From the NCBI GenBank assembly GCA_001803225.1, contig MHBF01000204.1, positions 1 through 58,477 of the forward strand: a stretch of 58,477 nt of DNA, read 5' to 3'. The notes beneath the pieces were generated by a model. The model was not told the DNA's origin. It was given only the letters and a program-made list of their open reading frames with translations, and did no database searches. Positions within the stretch are counted from its first letter, which is position 1, and each line of letters begins with the position of its first letter. Of this stretch, positions 8,526 to 16,177 are shown piece after piece. A program made the translations under genes and the position numbers. The DNA is from Lentisphaerae bacterium GWF2_44_16 (GTDB taxonomy: Bacteria > Verrucomicrobiota > Lentisphaeria > Victivallales > GWF2-45-14).

Positions 8526-9632
8526 ATGTCAGAGGAAAAACTTGCAAAGCCGGACATAGGGGACGCGCCGTTATTTCCCGTTCATAAATTTGAACTTTCA
8601 GACTGGAAGGACGGCATCGTAATCCGTTCCCCTAACTGGCTTGGTGACGCGGTAATGACACTGCCGGCACTTTTGCAGCTCAAAAAAATGGTACCGCGTA
8701 ACTGCGGACTTTTCGTTGTCTGCCCTCCTCACCTGCTTGATTTTTTCAGGTCCATCCCGATTGTCGATTTCACAATTAACCTGCACAGCGCACATAAACT
8801 GTGGAAACTCTGCGAAATAGACAAAGTACGAAGACTTCATGCCGGAATTGCCGTTCTCTTCAACAATTCGCTGAGAGATACCATTTATTTCAGATTGACC
8901 GGCATACCCAGAATCTTCGGAGCTTCCGCAAGAGGCAGAGACATAATGCTCACAAAAAGTTTTAAATTTCCTGAAAGCCGCAAATCAGAATTGAATAAGC
9001 TTCACCACGCCTCCAAATATCTAGCCGTCGCATATGCGCTGGGCGCAGCAAAGTGGGATGGTGAACTCCCCGAATTCAGAGTCCAGAAAGAACCTGAATT
9101 AATGGACGCGTCTTTCGTAAAAATATCTTCCATGCCCCGCCTGATGACAATAGCCGCCGGAGCGGCTTACGGCGAATCAAAACGCTGGCCCGCCGAATTC
9201 TTCAACAGGACAGCGGGGTTCTGGGCTGAAAACGGCGGCAACATAGCGGTGCTGGGTTCACCCAAGGAAAAAGAAATCGGAGACAAAGTAATCGAAGGAC
9301 TTCCATCCGGCAAAGCATACAACCTCGCTGGAAAAACTGATATTTCAGAACTTATACAGATACTGAAAAAATCAGAAATATGCGTGGCCAATGACAGCGG
9401 CATCATGCACCTTTCGGCGGCAGTCGGCGGCAGAGGAATAGCGATTTTCGGATCTACAGATCCTTCGGCGACTTCTCCCGTTTCAGCAAAATGGAAAGTG
9501 CTTTTTGAAAAAGAATATTGCGCGCCGTGTTTCAAAAGGGAGTGCCTGAAGAAAGTATCCCCATATACATGCCTGAAAAAAATCACGCCGTCAAAAGTAA
9601 TCAGCGCAATCGAAGACTTACTTAAAAAGTAG
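8526..9632 (+). CDS. waaF: ADP-heptose:LPS heptosyltransferase II (GT9 family)
   Basis: 368 aa. It transfers L-glycero-D-manno-heptose to the LPS inner core at the cytoplasmic face of the inner membrane. Diagnostic segments: SPNWLGDAVMTLPAL near residue 35, AAGAAYGESKRWPAEFF mid-protein, the nucleotide-sugar binding NDSGIMHLSAAVGG followed by FGSTDP, and the C-terminal CAPCFKREC...CLKKITPSKV typical of heptosyltransferase II. The ATG at 8526 is preferred over a TTG at 8508 because GCAGGG lies just upstream. It is the second gene after trpB and implies a Gram-negative envelope with heptose-containing LPS. It ends shortly before the convergent PTS gene. Confidence 0.9.
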   Translation: MSEEKLAKPDIGDAPLFPVHKFELSDWKDGIVIRSPNWLGDAVMTLPALLQLKKMVPRNCGLFVVCPPHLLDFFRSIPIVDFTINLHSAHKLWKLCEIDKVRRLHAGIAVLFNNSLRDTIYFRLTGIPRIFGASARGRDIMLTKSFKFPESRKSELNKLHHASKYLAVAYALGAAKWDGELPEFRVQKEPELMDASFVKISSMPRLMTIAAGAAYGESKRWPAEFFNRTAGFWAENGGNIAVLGSPKEKEIGDKVIEGLPSGKAYNLAGKTDISELIQILKKSEICVANDSGIMHLSAAVGGRGIAIFGSTDPSATSPVSAKWKVLFEKEYCAPCFKRECLKKVSPYTCLKKITPSKVISAIEDLLKK

Positions 9633-9675
9633 CAGGCAGAGTATACCCGCACACTTCGCAAAAAAACTTTGTTCG

Positions 9676-9697
9676 AAAAAAAAGGACGTTGTCCTTA
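9676..9697 (-). terminator. Rho-independent terminator overlapping the stop codon of the PTS IIA gene
   Basis: Minus strand: AAGGAC, loop AAC, GTCCTT, then a run of T (complement of the A8 tract 9676-9683). The stem starts in the stop codon of the PTS gene (TAA at 9695-9697). Confidence 0.75.
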
Positions 9698-10147
9698 CTT
9701 CTTGAGTAAGTTGTATATTTTGTCGGGACTATCGATAAGTTCAATAATTTTCTTGACGGTCTCTTGGTTTTTCAGCTTATAGGAAATACTTCCGAGAAGC
9801 TTGAGATATGTATCTTGATCAGCATCGGGAGCGGCAAGAAATACGATCAGACGGATAGGTTCATTATCAAGGCTCTTGTAATCCTTGACTGGATTTGCGC
9901 ATATACCTATAGCTACGACAGGTTCGCCGAAACCGGCAACTCTCACGTGCGGCAGCGCAAGCCCCTGCCCTACGCCTGTTGTCATCATTTTTTCGCGTTT
10001 CCAGACAGCTTCAAGCAGTTGACTTTTCTCCGCAAATGATTTTGTGGCCGCATAGGTTACGATTTCATCGAGGACTTCTCTTTTATTTTTGCCGTCAAGT
10101 TTAATCACGGCTTCAGGCGAAAGGTATTCAATAAAATCAGATTTCAT
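9695..10147 (-). CDS. PTS EIIA type-2 domain protein (fructose/nitrogen-PTS IIA-like)
   Basis: 150 aa, the length of a single EIIA-2 (mannitol/fructose/PtsN) domain. The phosphorylatable histidine is H67 in the motif GQGLALPHVRV. No EIIB or EIIC partner is nearby, so it may be a regulatory phosphocarrier of the nitrogen-PTS (PtsN) kind rather than part of a sugar permease; this is inference. The start at 10147 is preferred to an ATG two codons upstream because the AACGGAG ribosome-binding site abuts the upstream ATG and lies 6 nt before this one. It has its own promoter (10190-10219) and a terminator embedded in the stop codon, so it is probably monocistronic. Confidence 0.88.
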   Translation of the reverse strand: MKSDFIEYLSPEAVIKLDGKNKREVLDEIVTYAATKSFAEKSQLLEAVWKREKMMTTGVGQGLALPHVRVAGFGEPVVAIGICANPVKDYKSLDNEPIRLIVFLAAPDADQDTYLKLLGSISYKLKNQETVKKIIELIDSPDKIYNLLKK

Positions 10148-10189
10148 CAACATCTCCGTTTGGCAGGTTTATTAAATATATTTATTTTT

Positions 10190-10219
10190 ATAATATGCCA
10201 TCCCCTCTGCTTTTTTCAA
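10190..10219 (-). promoter_or_regulatory. Promoter of the PTS IIA gene
   Basis: Minus strand: -35 TTGAAA (10214-10219), 18-nt spacer, -10 TATTAT (10190-10195), about 40 nt before the start codon. Confidence 0.5.
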
Positions 10220-10362
10220 ATCTATCTCCGGCCCGGCAAAACCGAACACAACACACAAACACTTGCAAGGCAACATGTTAAAAGACGCAATATTGGCAAT
10301 ATTTATTTTTCTGGAACAGAAAACACGGAATGGAATTTAAGAAAACTTGAATTTTTCCCCTC

Positions 10363-10390
10363 TTCACTTTTTAAAAGAGACTGATATAAT
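10363..10390 (+). promoter_or_regulatory. Promoter of the recD-like gene
   Basis: Consensus -10 TATAAT (10385-10390) with a weaker -35 TTCACT (10363-10368), spacer 16 nt. Predicted transcript start near 10397, giving a leader of about 48 nt. Confidence 0.5.
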
Positions 10391-10444
10391 AAGTGATGTT
10401 TTTTGCCGGTCCGGGCTCACAGAGAAAAAATGAAAAAGGGGATA

Positions 10445-12301
10445 ATGAAAAAACTGCTTCATGCTCTGAACTCTAAAGGACTGCTTTCCGATATCGATAT
10501 CTATTTCGCTCTTTTCATCGACAGCATTGAAAACGAAAACCCGGAACTGCTCCTCGCCGCCGCGCTGACCAGCAATATCACAACGGAACGAAAACACATA
10601 TGCCTTGACCTAAAGGAATTCTCCGGAAAATCCATTCATGATCTATTTCCCGAGAATCCCTTATCCTTGGAAATAAACGATATAAAATTGCCCTCCTTTG
10701 ATGAGTGGTCGGAAAAGTTGAAAGTAAGCCGTTCAGTCGGAGCGCCGGGAGAACTCAAGCCACTCATACTCGACAACGCCGGGCGGCTCTATCTTCAGCG
10801 TTACTGGGATTATGAAAACAAACTCGCGCGATCCATAAAAAAAAGGATTACCGAAAATTCCGTCAGCGTGGACATCGAACTTCTCCGAGACGGACTGGCA
10901 AGATATTTTCCATTCTCCCCGAACGCGCCCGTACCAAACTGGCAGAAAGCCGCCGCGTTTGCCGCGCTCAGCCGGAACTTCTGCGTGATATCAGGAGGCC
11001 CGGGAACAGGTAAAACCAGGACAGCCGCCGCCATCGCCGGCCTCCTCCTGGAACAGAGCAAAGCGGAAAAATTCAGGATACTCCTTGCCGCCCCCACGGG
11101 AAAAGCCGCTATACGCCTTAAGGAATCCGTCAGGGAAACAAGAAATAAATTAGACTGTTCGGAAAAGATAAAAAACATGATACCGGAAGAAGCTTCCACC
11201 ATTCACAGGCTTCTGGGATATCTTCCGGGTTCGCCATATTTTCAATACAATAAAAACAATCCCCTTCCGGCGGAAGCCGTCATAGTTGACGAGGCATCAA
11301 TGATCCCTCTGGCGCTGATGTCAAAACTTCTTGACGCCGTACCGGAAAAAAGCCGCGTCATACTGCTGGGCGACAAGGACCAGCTCGCATCCGTCGAAGC
11401 AGGCTTCACTATGAATGATATATGCGACGCGGCGGGAGACAATGTTTTCAGCGCCGACTTCAGAAATACTTACAGGCATCTTACAGGGGAAGAGCTTCCA
11501 GCGTCCTCTGAAAATAAAAAGAAAATATATGACTTTGCCGTAAATCTCAAGCACAGCTACCGCATTGAAAACAAAAGTGCTATCGGCCCGGCAAGCGTAG
11601 CGGTAAACAGCGGCAACAGCCAGGAGTTCCTTGAGATTATACGCAACGGTCCGCCTGAACAAATATCCTTTGAAGAAATATCAGACAGAGCTGAACTGAA
11701 AAAGAAACTCGTCAGACAGGTGGAAAAGTATTTTCTTCCATATTTCAATACGCAGGACCTCAACGGGGCGCTGACCCTGTTCAACCGCTTCAAGATTCTC
11801 AGCGCGTTGCGCGAAGGTTACTTCGGCATATCATCATTAAATCTGATGATAGAAGAAATCATTTCGGAAAAACTCGCTCTTCACCGAAAAGGCCCATTCT
11901 ATCACGGACAGCCAGTAATGATAAGCCGTAACGATTACCGTAATGGTCTTTTCAACGGAGATACCGGCATGATATGGAAAACACCCTCTGGAAAATCCCG
12001 GCTGAGAGCATATTTTCCATCGGAAGACGGCAAACTCCGTGAGTTTTCTCCAACACATCTGCCGCAAAATGAAACGGCATACGCTGTAACCATCCATAAA
12101 TCACAGGGCTCCGAATATGACAATGTCCTTATAATACTGCCGGACAAAATATCCGCCCTCCTCAGCAGGGAACTGATTTACACCGCCGTTACGAGAGCGC
12201 GGAAGAGAGTCGAGATATGGGGTTCCCCCGAAATCATACGCTACGCCGTCAGCTCCCGGATAATCAGGTCTTCCGGTCTGAAGGATATGCTCCTCGAATA
12301 A
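10445..12301 (+). CDS. recD: RecD-like superfamily 1B DNA helicase (exodeoxyribonuclease V alpha subunit family)
   Basis: 618 aa. Helicase motifs in order: Walker A GGPGTGKT (184-191), motif Ia AAPTGKAAIRL, motif II VIVDEASM, motif III LLGDKDQLASVEAG, motif V/VI AVTIHKSQGSEYD and YTAVTRARKRVEIWG. The length and the N-terminal all-helical domain suit RecD of RecBCD rather than the longer RecD2. It unwinds DNA 5'-3' during double-strand break repair. RecB and RecC are not in the window. The ATG at 10445 is chosen over upstream TTG (10403) and ATG (10430) because AAGGGG lies 4 nt before it and the promoter spacing fits. About 180 nt without a recognisable gene follow. Confidence 0.88.
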   Translation: MKKLLHALNSKGLLSDIDIYFALFIDSIENENPELLLAAALTSNITTERKHICLDLKEFSGKSIHDLFPENPLSLEINDIKLPSFDEWSEKLKVSRSVGAPGELKPLILDNAGRLYLQRYWDYENKLARSIKKRITENSVSVDIELLRDGLARYFPFSPNAPVPNWQKAAAFAALSRNFCVISGGPGTGKTRTAAAIAGLLLEQSKAEKFRILLAAPTGKAAIRLKESVRETRNKLDCSEKIKNMIPEEASTIHRLLGYLPGSPYFQYNKNNPLPAEAVIVDEASMIPLALMSKLLDAVPEKSRVILLGDKDQLASVEAGFTMNDICDAAGDNVFSADFRNTYRHLTGEELPASSENKKKIYDFAVNLKHSYRIENKSAIGPASVAVNSGNSQEFLEIIRNGPPEQISFEEISDRAELKKKLVRQVEKYFLPYFNTQDLNGALTLFNRFKILSALREGYFGISSLNLMIEEIISEKLALHRKGPFYHGQPVMISRNDYRNGLFNGDTGMIWKTPSGKSRLRAYFPSEDGKLREFSPTHLPQNETAYAVTIHKSQGSEYDNVLIILPDKISALLSRELIYTAVTRARKRVEIWGSPEIIRYAVSSRIIRSSGLKDMLLE

Positions 12302-12481
12302 ACAAATTTGACAATGCAGTTCCATATTTGCTTCCACTGAAGGACGTTCGCGGAAAATCTTTTCCACTTCCGAAAATCTCCGTCATTCTGCTTCTCAAGT
12401 AATATCTTCAAGGAAAGCTGACTGGAAAATCATAGAATGCCGTATTAGATTATTCCGCGCAAAAGAACATGGAAACATTTA

Positions 12482-12871
12482 ATGCTTAAAAATATAAAGT
12501 CTGACGCAGGCACGCCATTATTCCGCATGACGTTTTCAAGCAAAGCGTTCAGCAGCGAAAGAAGCAAAACGCACCTGATACCTGAATACATCACAAAAAT
12601 TCTATCGCCGGAGAATTCAGAAAAGGCAGCGGGAAAAATATTCATAAGGATTTTTGATATAATATCAGATATAGGCACGGAGGAAGATGAGATAATATTC
12701 ACAGCCTCTGAAAATGAAAAAAAAGAACTTCTCCTGAAACTCGAAATACCATCAAGCCACGAAACAAAAGGCCGCTGCATGAAATCCGATCTTGAGAACT
12801 TCACCACAGTGGAAGAAGACAAGGACAGCAACAAGATAACAATCACCATTCCAGCCAGCGGCATAATATAA
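12482..12871 (+). CDS. Hypothetical protein, first gene of a phosphatase signalling operon
   Basis: 129 aa; I do not recognise the family. It is acidic in its second half and has no signal peptide or membrane segment, so it should be cytosolic. It overlaps the start of the PP2C phosphatase gene by one base (TAATG), so the two are translationally coupled. Its place resembles that of small regulator proteins in partner-switching operons (such as SiaC-type or anti-sigma-antagonist proteins), but I see no STAS or DUF1987 signature. A ribosome-binding site is only weakly visible (GGAAAC, 5-10 nt upstream). Confidence 0.7.
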   Translation: MLKNIKSDAGTPLFRMTFSSKAFSSERSKTHLIPEYITKILSPENSEKAAGKIFIRIFDIISDIGTEEDEIIFTASENEKKELLLKLEIPSSHETKGRCMKSDLENFTTVEEDKDSNKITITIPASGII

Positions 12872-15243
12872 TGAGAAAACCGGGAAAATATGTGAGAAAA
12901 TTAAAAATCCCCATGATGATGAGGTTCAGGACTAAACTCATACTTGTCGCTATATCCGGCGTTCTGGCAGTATTGATTTTCAGCAGCGCAGTCTCCGTTT
13001 ACAGCTTCATCGCTCTCGGCCGGACAGCATATAACCTAATAGCCAAGGACATGGAAGAAACTATAAAGGAATACATGTCCAACTATATAACCATTATCTC
13101 TAAAAGAGCTTATAAGACATTTTCCAATTCAGCGTCTGAACTGTTGCTTTTAAACGAAATATCCCAGACGATGCTTAACAATCGCGACGATATGGACGAA
13201 CTGGGAAAATACCTGCTCCATCTCCCGTACTTCAAGAACAACTTTCATTACAATCCCATGCTCAGGCAACTTGAATCGGGCCCCAATGAACCAACCATCG
13301 TAATTGTTCCGGAGAAATTCATTAATCAGGCCCATCAGATGAAACCGGATATGGGAAAATATATACAGAACTCAGAGTATCTCGACATGATAATGCCGGC
13401 AATAAAAAAAACAGGGACTGACAAGCTTTTCGTCTATATGCTCGGTCCGCCGGAAGCTACATTCCTGAGATTCTGTCCTTACTATCCCAACTGGCATTCA
13501 ACATTTAATTTTGAATGGGAAAAAGAGTTCAGCGGCCTTATTGACAGCTGGAAAAAACAGATGAACTCCATACCGGAAGCAGAAAAAAAATACAACAGGA
13601 AACTTGTTACCTTTCATGAACCCTACCTGGACAAGAAAGTCAATTCGATTGTCATAAGCGCGCTCTGTCCGCTCTGGGGGAGCAATTACAAGGATTTTCA
13701 GGGAGCGGTGGGAATTGAAGTCCGCTTGGACAGCCTGAGAAACACCATACAGGAAATAAAGCTTTCGGACAACGGCTTCGCCTTCATATCGCAACCCAAC
13801 GGAAATGTACTGATAATAAGTGAGCATGGTTCAAAAACATTGGGACTCAATGAAAAGAAAAGAACAGTCCCCAACAGTATTGCTTCAGTAGTCAGCCTGG
13901 ACAGAAATCTGAGAGACAGTTCACAAGCGGAAATAAGGAGCTTCAGGCTTCCGCGGGATGAAAAAATACATTTCAATGATATAAAGCTGGAGATAAACGG
14001 CAAAAAGGAAACATTCATATTGGCGACAAAATGCATGGACCCTTTATTTTTCTGGTCAAAAGAAAGGGGACTGGCCCAGGAAAAATGTGTGCTGGGACTG
14101 GTCGTCCCTGAAGACGAAATATATTCCGCGCTCGAAACCGCCGAGAATGAACTGCTGCAAGCGTTTTACTATACACTCTTCACTCTCTTCGCATTCGGCT
14201 TTATAAGCCTTGCAGTCGTAAGCTTCGGAATATTCAAGATGTCCAAAAGAATGACGCTGGGAATCTCAACCCTTGTATCAGTTGCCGAGAAAATCAAAAA
14301 CAAAGATTACAATGTAAGAGCAAAACTGCCTGTGAAAGATGAAATAGGCCAGTTGGGCATGGTCTTTGACAGCATGGCCGAGGAAATACAGAAAAATACG
14401 GACTCTCTCGAAGAAATCGTCAGGGAACGCACTAATGAACTCGAAAAAACCCATGAAGAAGTCGTCGAACTTAATAAAATGCTCCGGGCGGACAACATGA
14501 GGCTCGGCTCAGAACTTGATATAGCCAGACGTCTCCAGATGATGGTGCTTCCCAAAATCAGGGAAATGGAAAAAGTGAAGAGACTCGAAATATCAAGCGC
14601 TATGATACCGGCAAATGAAGTAGGCGGCGATTATTACGATGTCATAGAAGAAGGCCCCGTTCTGAAAATAGGGATAGGGGATATTACCGGACACGGCCTT
14701 GAAAGCGGTGTGATGATGATGATGGTACAGACAGCCGCGCAAACCCTCGTCCAGAGCGGAATAAAAGATCCTGAAATCTTCATCAACACCATCAACAGAG
14801 TGCTTTATAAGAACGCCCAGCGCATAGGTACCGACAAGAACCTTTCACTCTTATTTATGGACTATGAAGGAGATTTCCTGACAGTCTGCGGTCAGCATGA
14901 AGAACTTATTATCATCCGGGCAAATTCCGGCGTTGAAAGGCACGACACTATGGACTTGGGCTTCCCCGTAGGGCTCGAACCTGACATAGCTACCTATCTG
15001 GCCAGCAAAAAAATACCGTTCTCTATCGGAGATACCGCCGTTCTATTCACGGACGGCATTACAGAAGCGCAGAATGCCGAAGGACTGTTCTATGGGATTG
15101 AAAGGCTTTGTAAAACGGCAAAATCATATCACAGCCAAAGCGCCATAGAAATAAAAAACGCCATTATAGAAGACTTGATATTATTTATCGGCAACCATGA
15201 CATTTATGACGACATAACCCTGATTGTAATGAAACCAATATAG
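12871..15243 (+). CDS. Membrane PP2C/SpoIIE-type serine phosphatase with periplasmic Cache and HAMP domains
   Basis: 790 aa. Layout: transmembrane helix about 22-45; large periplasmic region about 45-425 with a double-Cache look (DGAVGIEVRLDSL-like strand, GFAFISQPNGNVLI); second transmembrane helix about 430-455; HAMP about 455-505; a coiled coil; then a SpoIIE/PP2C domain about 560-790 with the metal-binding GGDYYDV, GDITGHGLESG, FTDGITEAQ and the final DDITLIV. It should dephosphorylate a serine/threonine phosphoprotein, likely the STAS domain of the next gene, in response to a periplasmic ligand. This arrangement matches RsbU/SiaA-type partner-switching phosphatases. The substrate ligand is unknown. 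Confidence 0.9.
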   Translation: MRKPGKYVRKLKIPMMMRFRTKLILVAISGVLAVLIFSSAVSVYSFIALGRTAYNLIAKDMEETIKEYMSNYITIISKRAYKTFSNSASELLLLNEISQTMLNNRDDMDELGKYLLHLPYFKNNFHYNPMLRQLESGPNEPTIVIVPEKFINQAHQMKPDMGKYIQNSEYLDMIMPAIKKTGTDKLFVYMLGPPEATFLRFCPYYPNWHSTFNFEWEKEFSGLIDSWKKQMNSIPEAEKKYNRKLVTFHEPYLDKKVNSIVISALCPLWGSNYKDFQGAVGIEVRLDSLRNTIQEIKLSDNGFAFISQPNGNVLIISEHGSKTLGLNEKKRTVPNSIASVVSLDRNLRDSSQAEIRSFRLPRDEKIHFNDIKLEINGKKETFILATKCMDPLFFWSKERGLAQEKCVLGLVVPEDEIYSALETAENELLQAFYYTLFTLFAFGFISLAVVSFGIFKMSKRMTLGISTLVSVAEKIKNKDYNVRAKLPVKDEIGQLGMVFDSMAEEIQKNTDSLEEIVRERTNELEKTHEEVVELNKMLRADNMRLGSELDIARRLQMMVLPKIREMEKVKRLEISSAMIPANEVGGDYYDVIEEGPVLKIGIGDITGHGLESGVMMMMVQTAAQTLVQSGIKDPEIFINTINRVLYKNAQRIGTDKNLSLLFMDYEGDFLTVCGQHEELIIIRANSGVERHDTMDLGFPVGLEPDIATYLASKKIPFSIGDTAVLFTDGITEAQNAEGLFYGIERLCKTAKSYHSQSAIEIKNAIIEDLILFIGNHDIYDDITLIVMKPI

Positions 15244-15249
15244 ATCAAC

Positions 15250-16173
15250 ATGAAAACTTTTTTCGGAAATTACAGAGATAAAATTGCAGAGAAACCCGGG
15301 GTATTCAGTATTGAATTCGCGGCAGATGAATTTTCTTTCAAGTGGGAACACTGCGGTCTGACTGCCGATTTCACGGGAAACTATCTCTACAATGTCATGT
15401 CTCACGAAAAAAAAACAGTTTACTTATCAGAAGAAAGCATACATGCCATAAAATATATAGTAAATGAACTGCTCGAAAACACTCTGAAATTCCGCTCTCT
15501 CGGAACTGTTCTATTTGCCTGTGTGACTGATGGAGACGAGCTTGCTTTCATTACGGCAAATACCGTAAATTCGAGCATTCTCCCCACTCTCGTCTCAAAG
15601 CTGGAAAATATTTCAAACGGCAATACCGAAACCATGTTTTTTGAACGCCTGGAGAAAAACGCCGCCGCCGAAACTCAGACTGGTTCGGGGCTCGGATATC
15701 TGACGATGATTAACGATTACGGAGCAAAAATAGGATGGAAAATTGAAAGCATACCCGATGAAAAAGAATGTCTCCGTTTTGAAACAATGGTATTTCTGAA
15801 AATAATAAATAATAAGAAAGAGGTAAATGAAATGGAAATGAAAGGCTCGGGATACAATCTGAATTTTGACGAAAAAACAGGCGTCGTGTCCTTCAAGGGA
15901 ACATTCAGATGCAGCAATGAGGAATATGCGGAAATAACAAAAACTCTGAATGAGCTAGCGGGAAACAAACCCGAAAAAATAACGCTCGACCTGACTGAAA
16001 TGGAATTTCTGAACAGTTCAGGAATAAACATGTTCGCGAAATTTGTAATCAGCATGAGAAACAAAGGCGAAACCATGCTGGAAATGAAAGGTTCAAATAA
16101 ATTCCCCTGGCAGGGCAAATCCCTTCCCAATCTGAAAAAACTTTATCCGGCAATGACGCTGACTGTTCTGTAA
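15250..16173 (+). CDS. HATPase (anti-sigma/SiaB-like) domain fused in frame to a STAS-like domain
   Basis: 307 aa. The first part (about 1-185) has the look of a serine-kinase-type HATPase: an N-box-like segment NELLENTLKF and a later glycine-rich GSGLGYLTMI, as in SiaB/slr1658-type regulators. The second part (about 195-307) is STAS-like: LDLTEMEFLNSSGINMFAKF with the likely phosphorylatable Ser-Ser before Gly-Ile, then IPWQ/FPWQGKSLPNLKKL as in slr1659-type regulators. Kinase and its probable target are thus joined in one frame. The junction is AT-rich and carries a ribosome-binding site and internal ATG (see separate entry), so a free STAS protein may also be made. Start lies 6 nt after the phosphatase stop; no clear ribosome-binding site, suggesting coupling. 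Confidence 0.75.
   Translation: MKTFFGNYRDKIAEKPGVFSIEFAADEFSFKWEHCGLTADFTGNYLYNVMSHEKKTVYLSEESIHAIKYIVNELLENTLKFRSLGTVLFACVTDGDELAFITANTVNSSILPTLVSKLENISNGNTETMFFERLEKNAAAETQTGSGLGYLTMINDYGAKIGWKIESIPDEKECLRFETMVFLKIINNKKEVNEMEMKGSGYNLNFDEKTGVVSFKGTFRCSNEEYAEITKTLNELAGNKPEKITLDLTEMEFLNSSGINMFAKFVISMRNKGETMLEMKGSNKFPWQGKSLPNLKKLYPAMTLTVL
15817..15834 (+). promoter_or_regulatory. Internal ribosome-binding site and start codon at the HATPase-STAS junction
   Basis: AAAGAGG (15817-15823) is followed 8 nt later by an in-frame ATG (15832-15834). Translation from here would give a 113-aa stand-alone STAS protein ending at 16173. The flanking bases (15798-15815) contain TGA and TAA TAA in the other frames, as expected of a former intergenic gap. 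Confidence 0.5.
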
Positions 16174-16177
16174 CAGT

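Noticed and set aside
10289..10303. Palindrome-like AATATT-GGC-AATATT followed by TATTTTTC
   Set aside because: Too short and AT-rich to call a terminator or operator, and it lies between divergent promoters without a gene to end.
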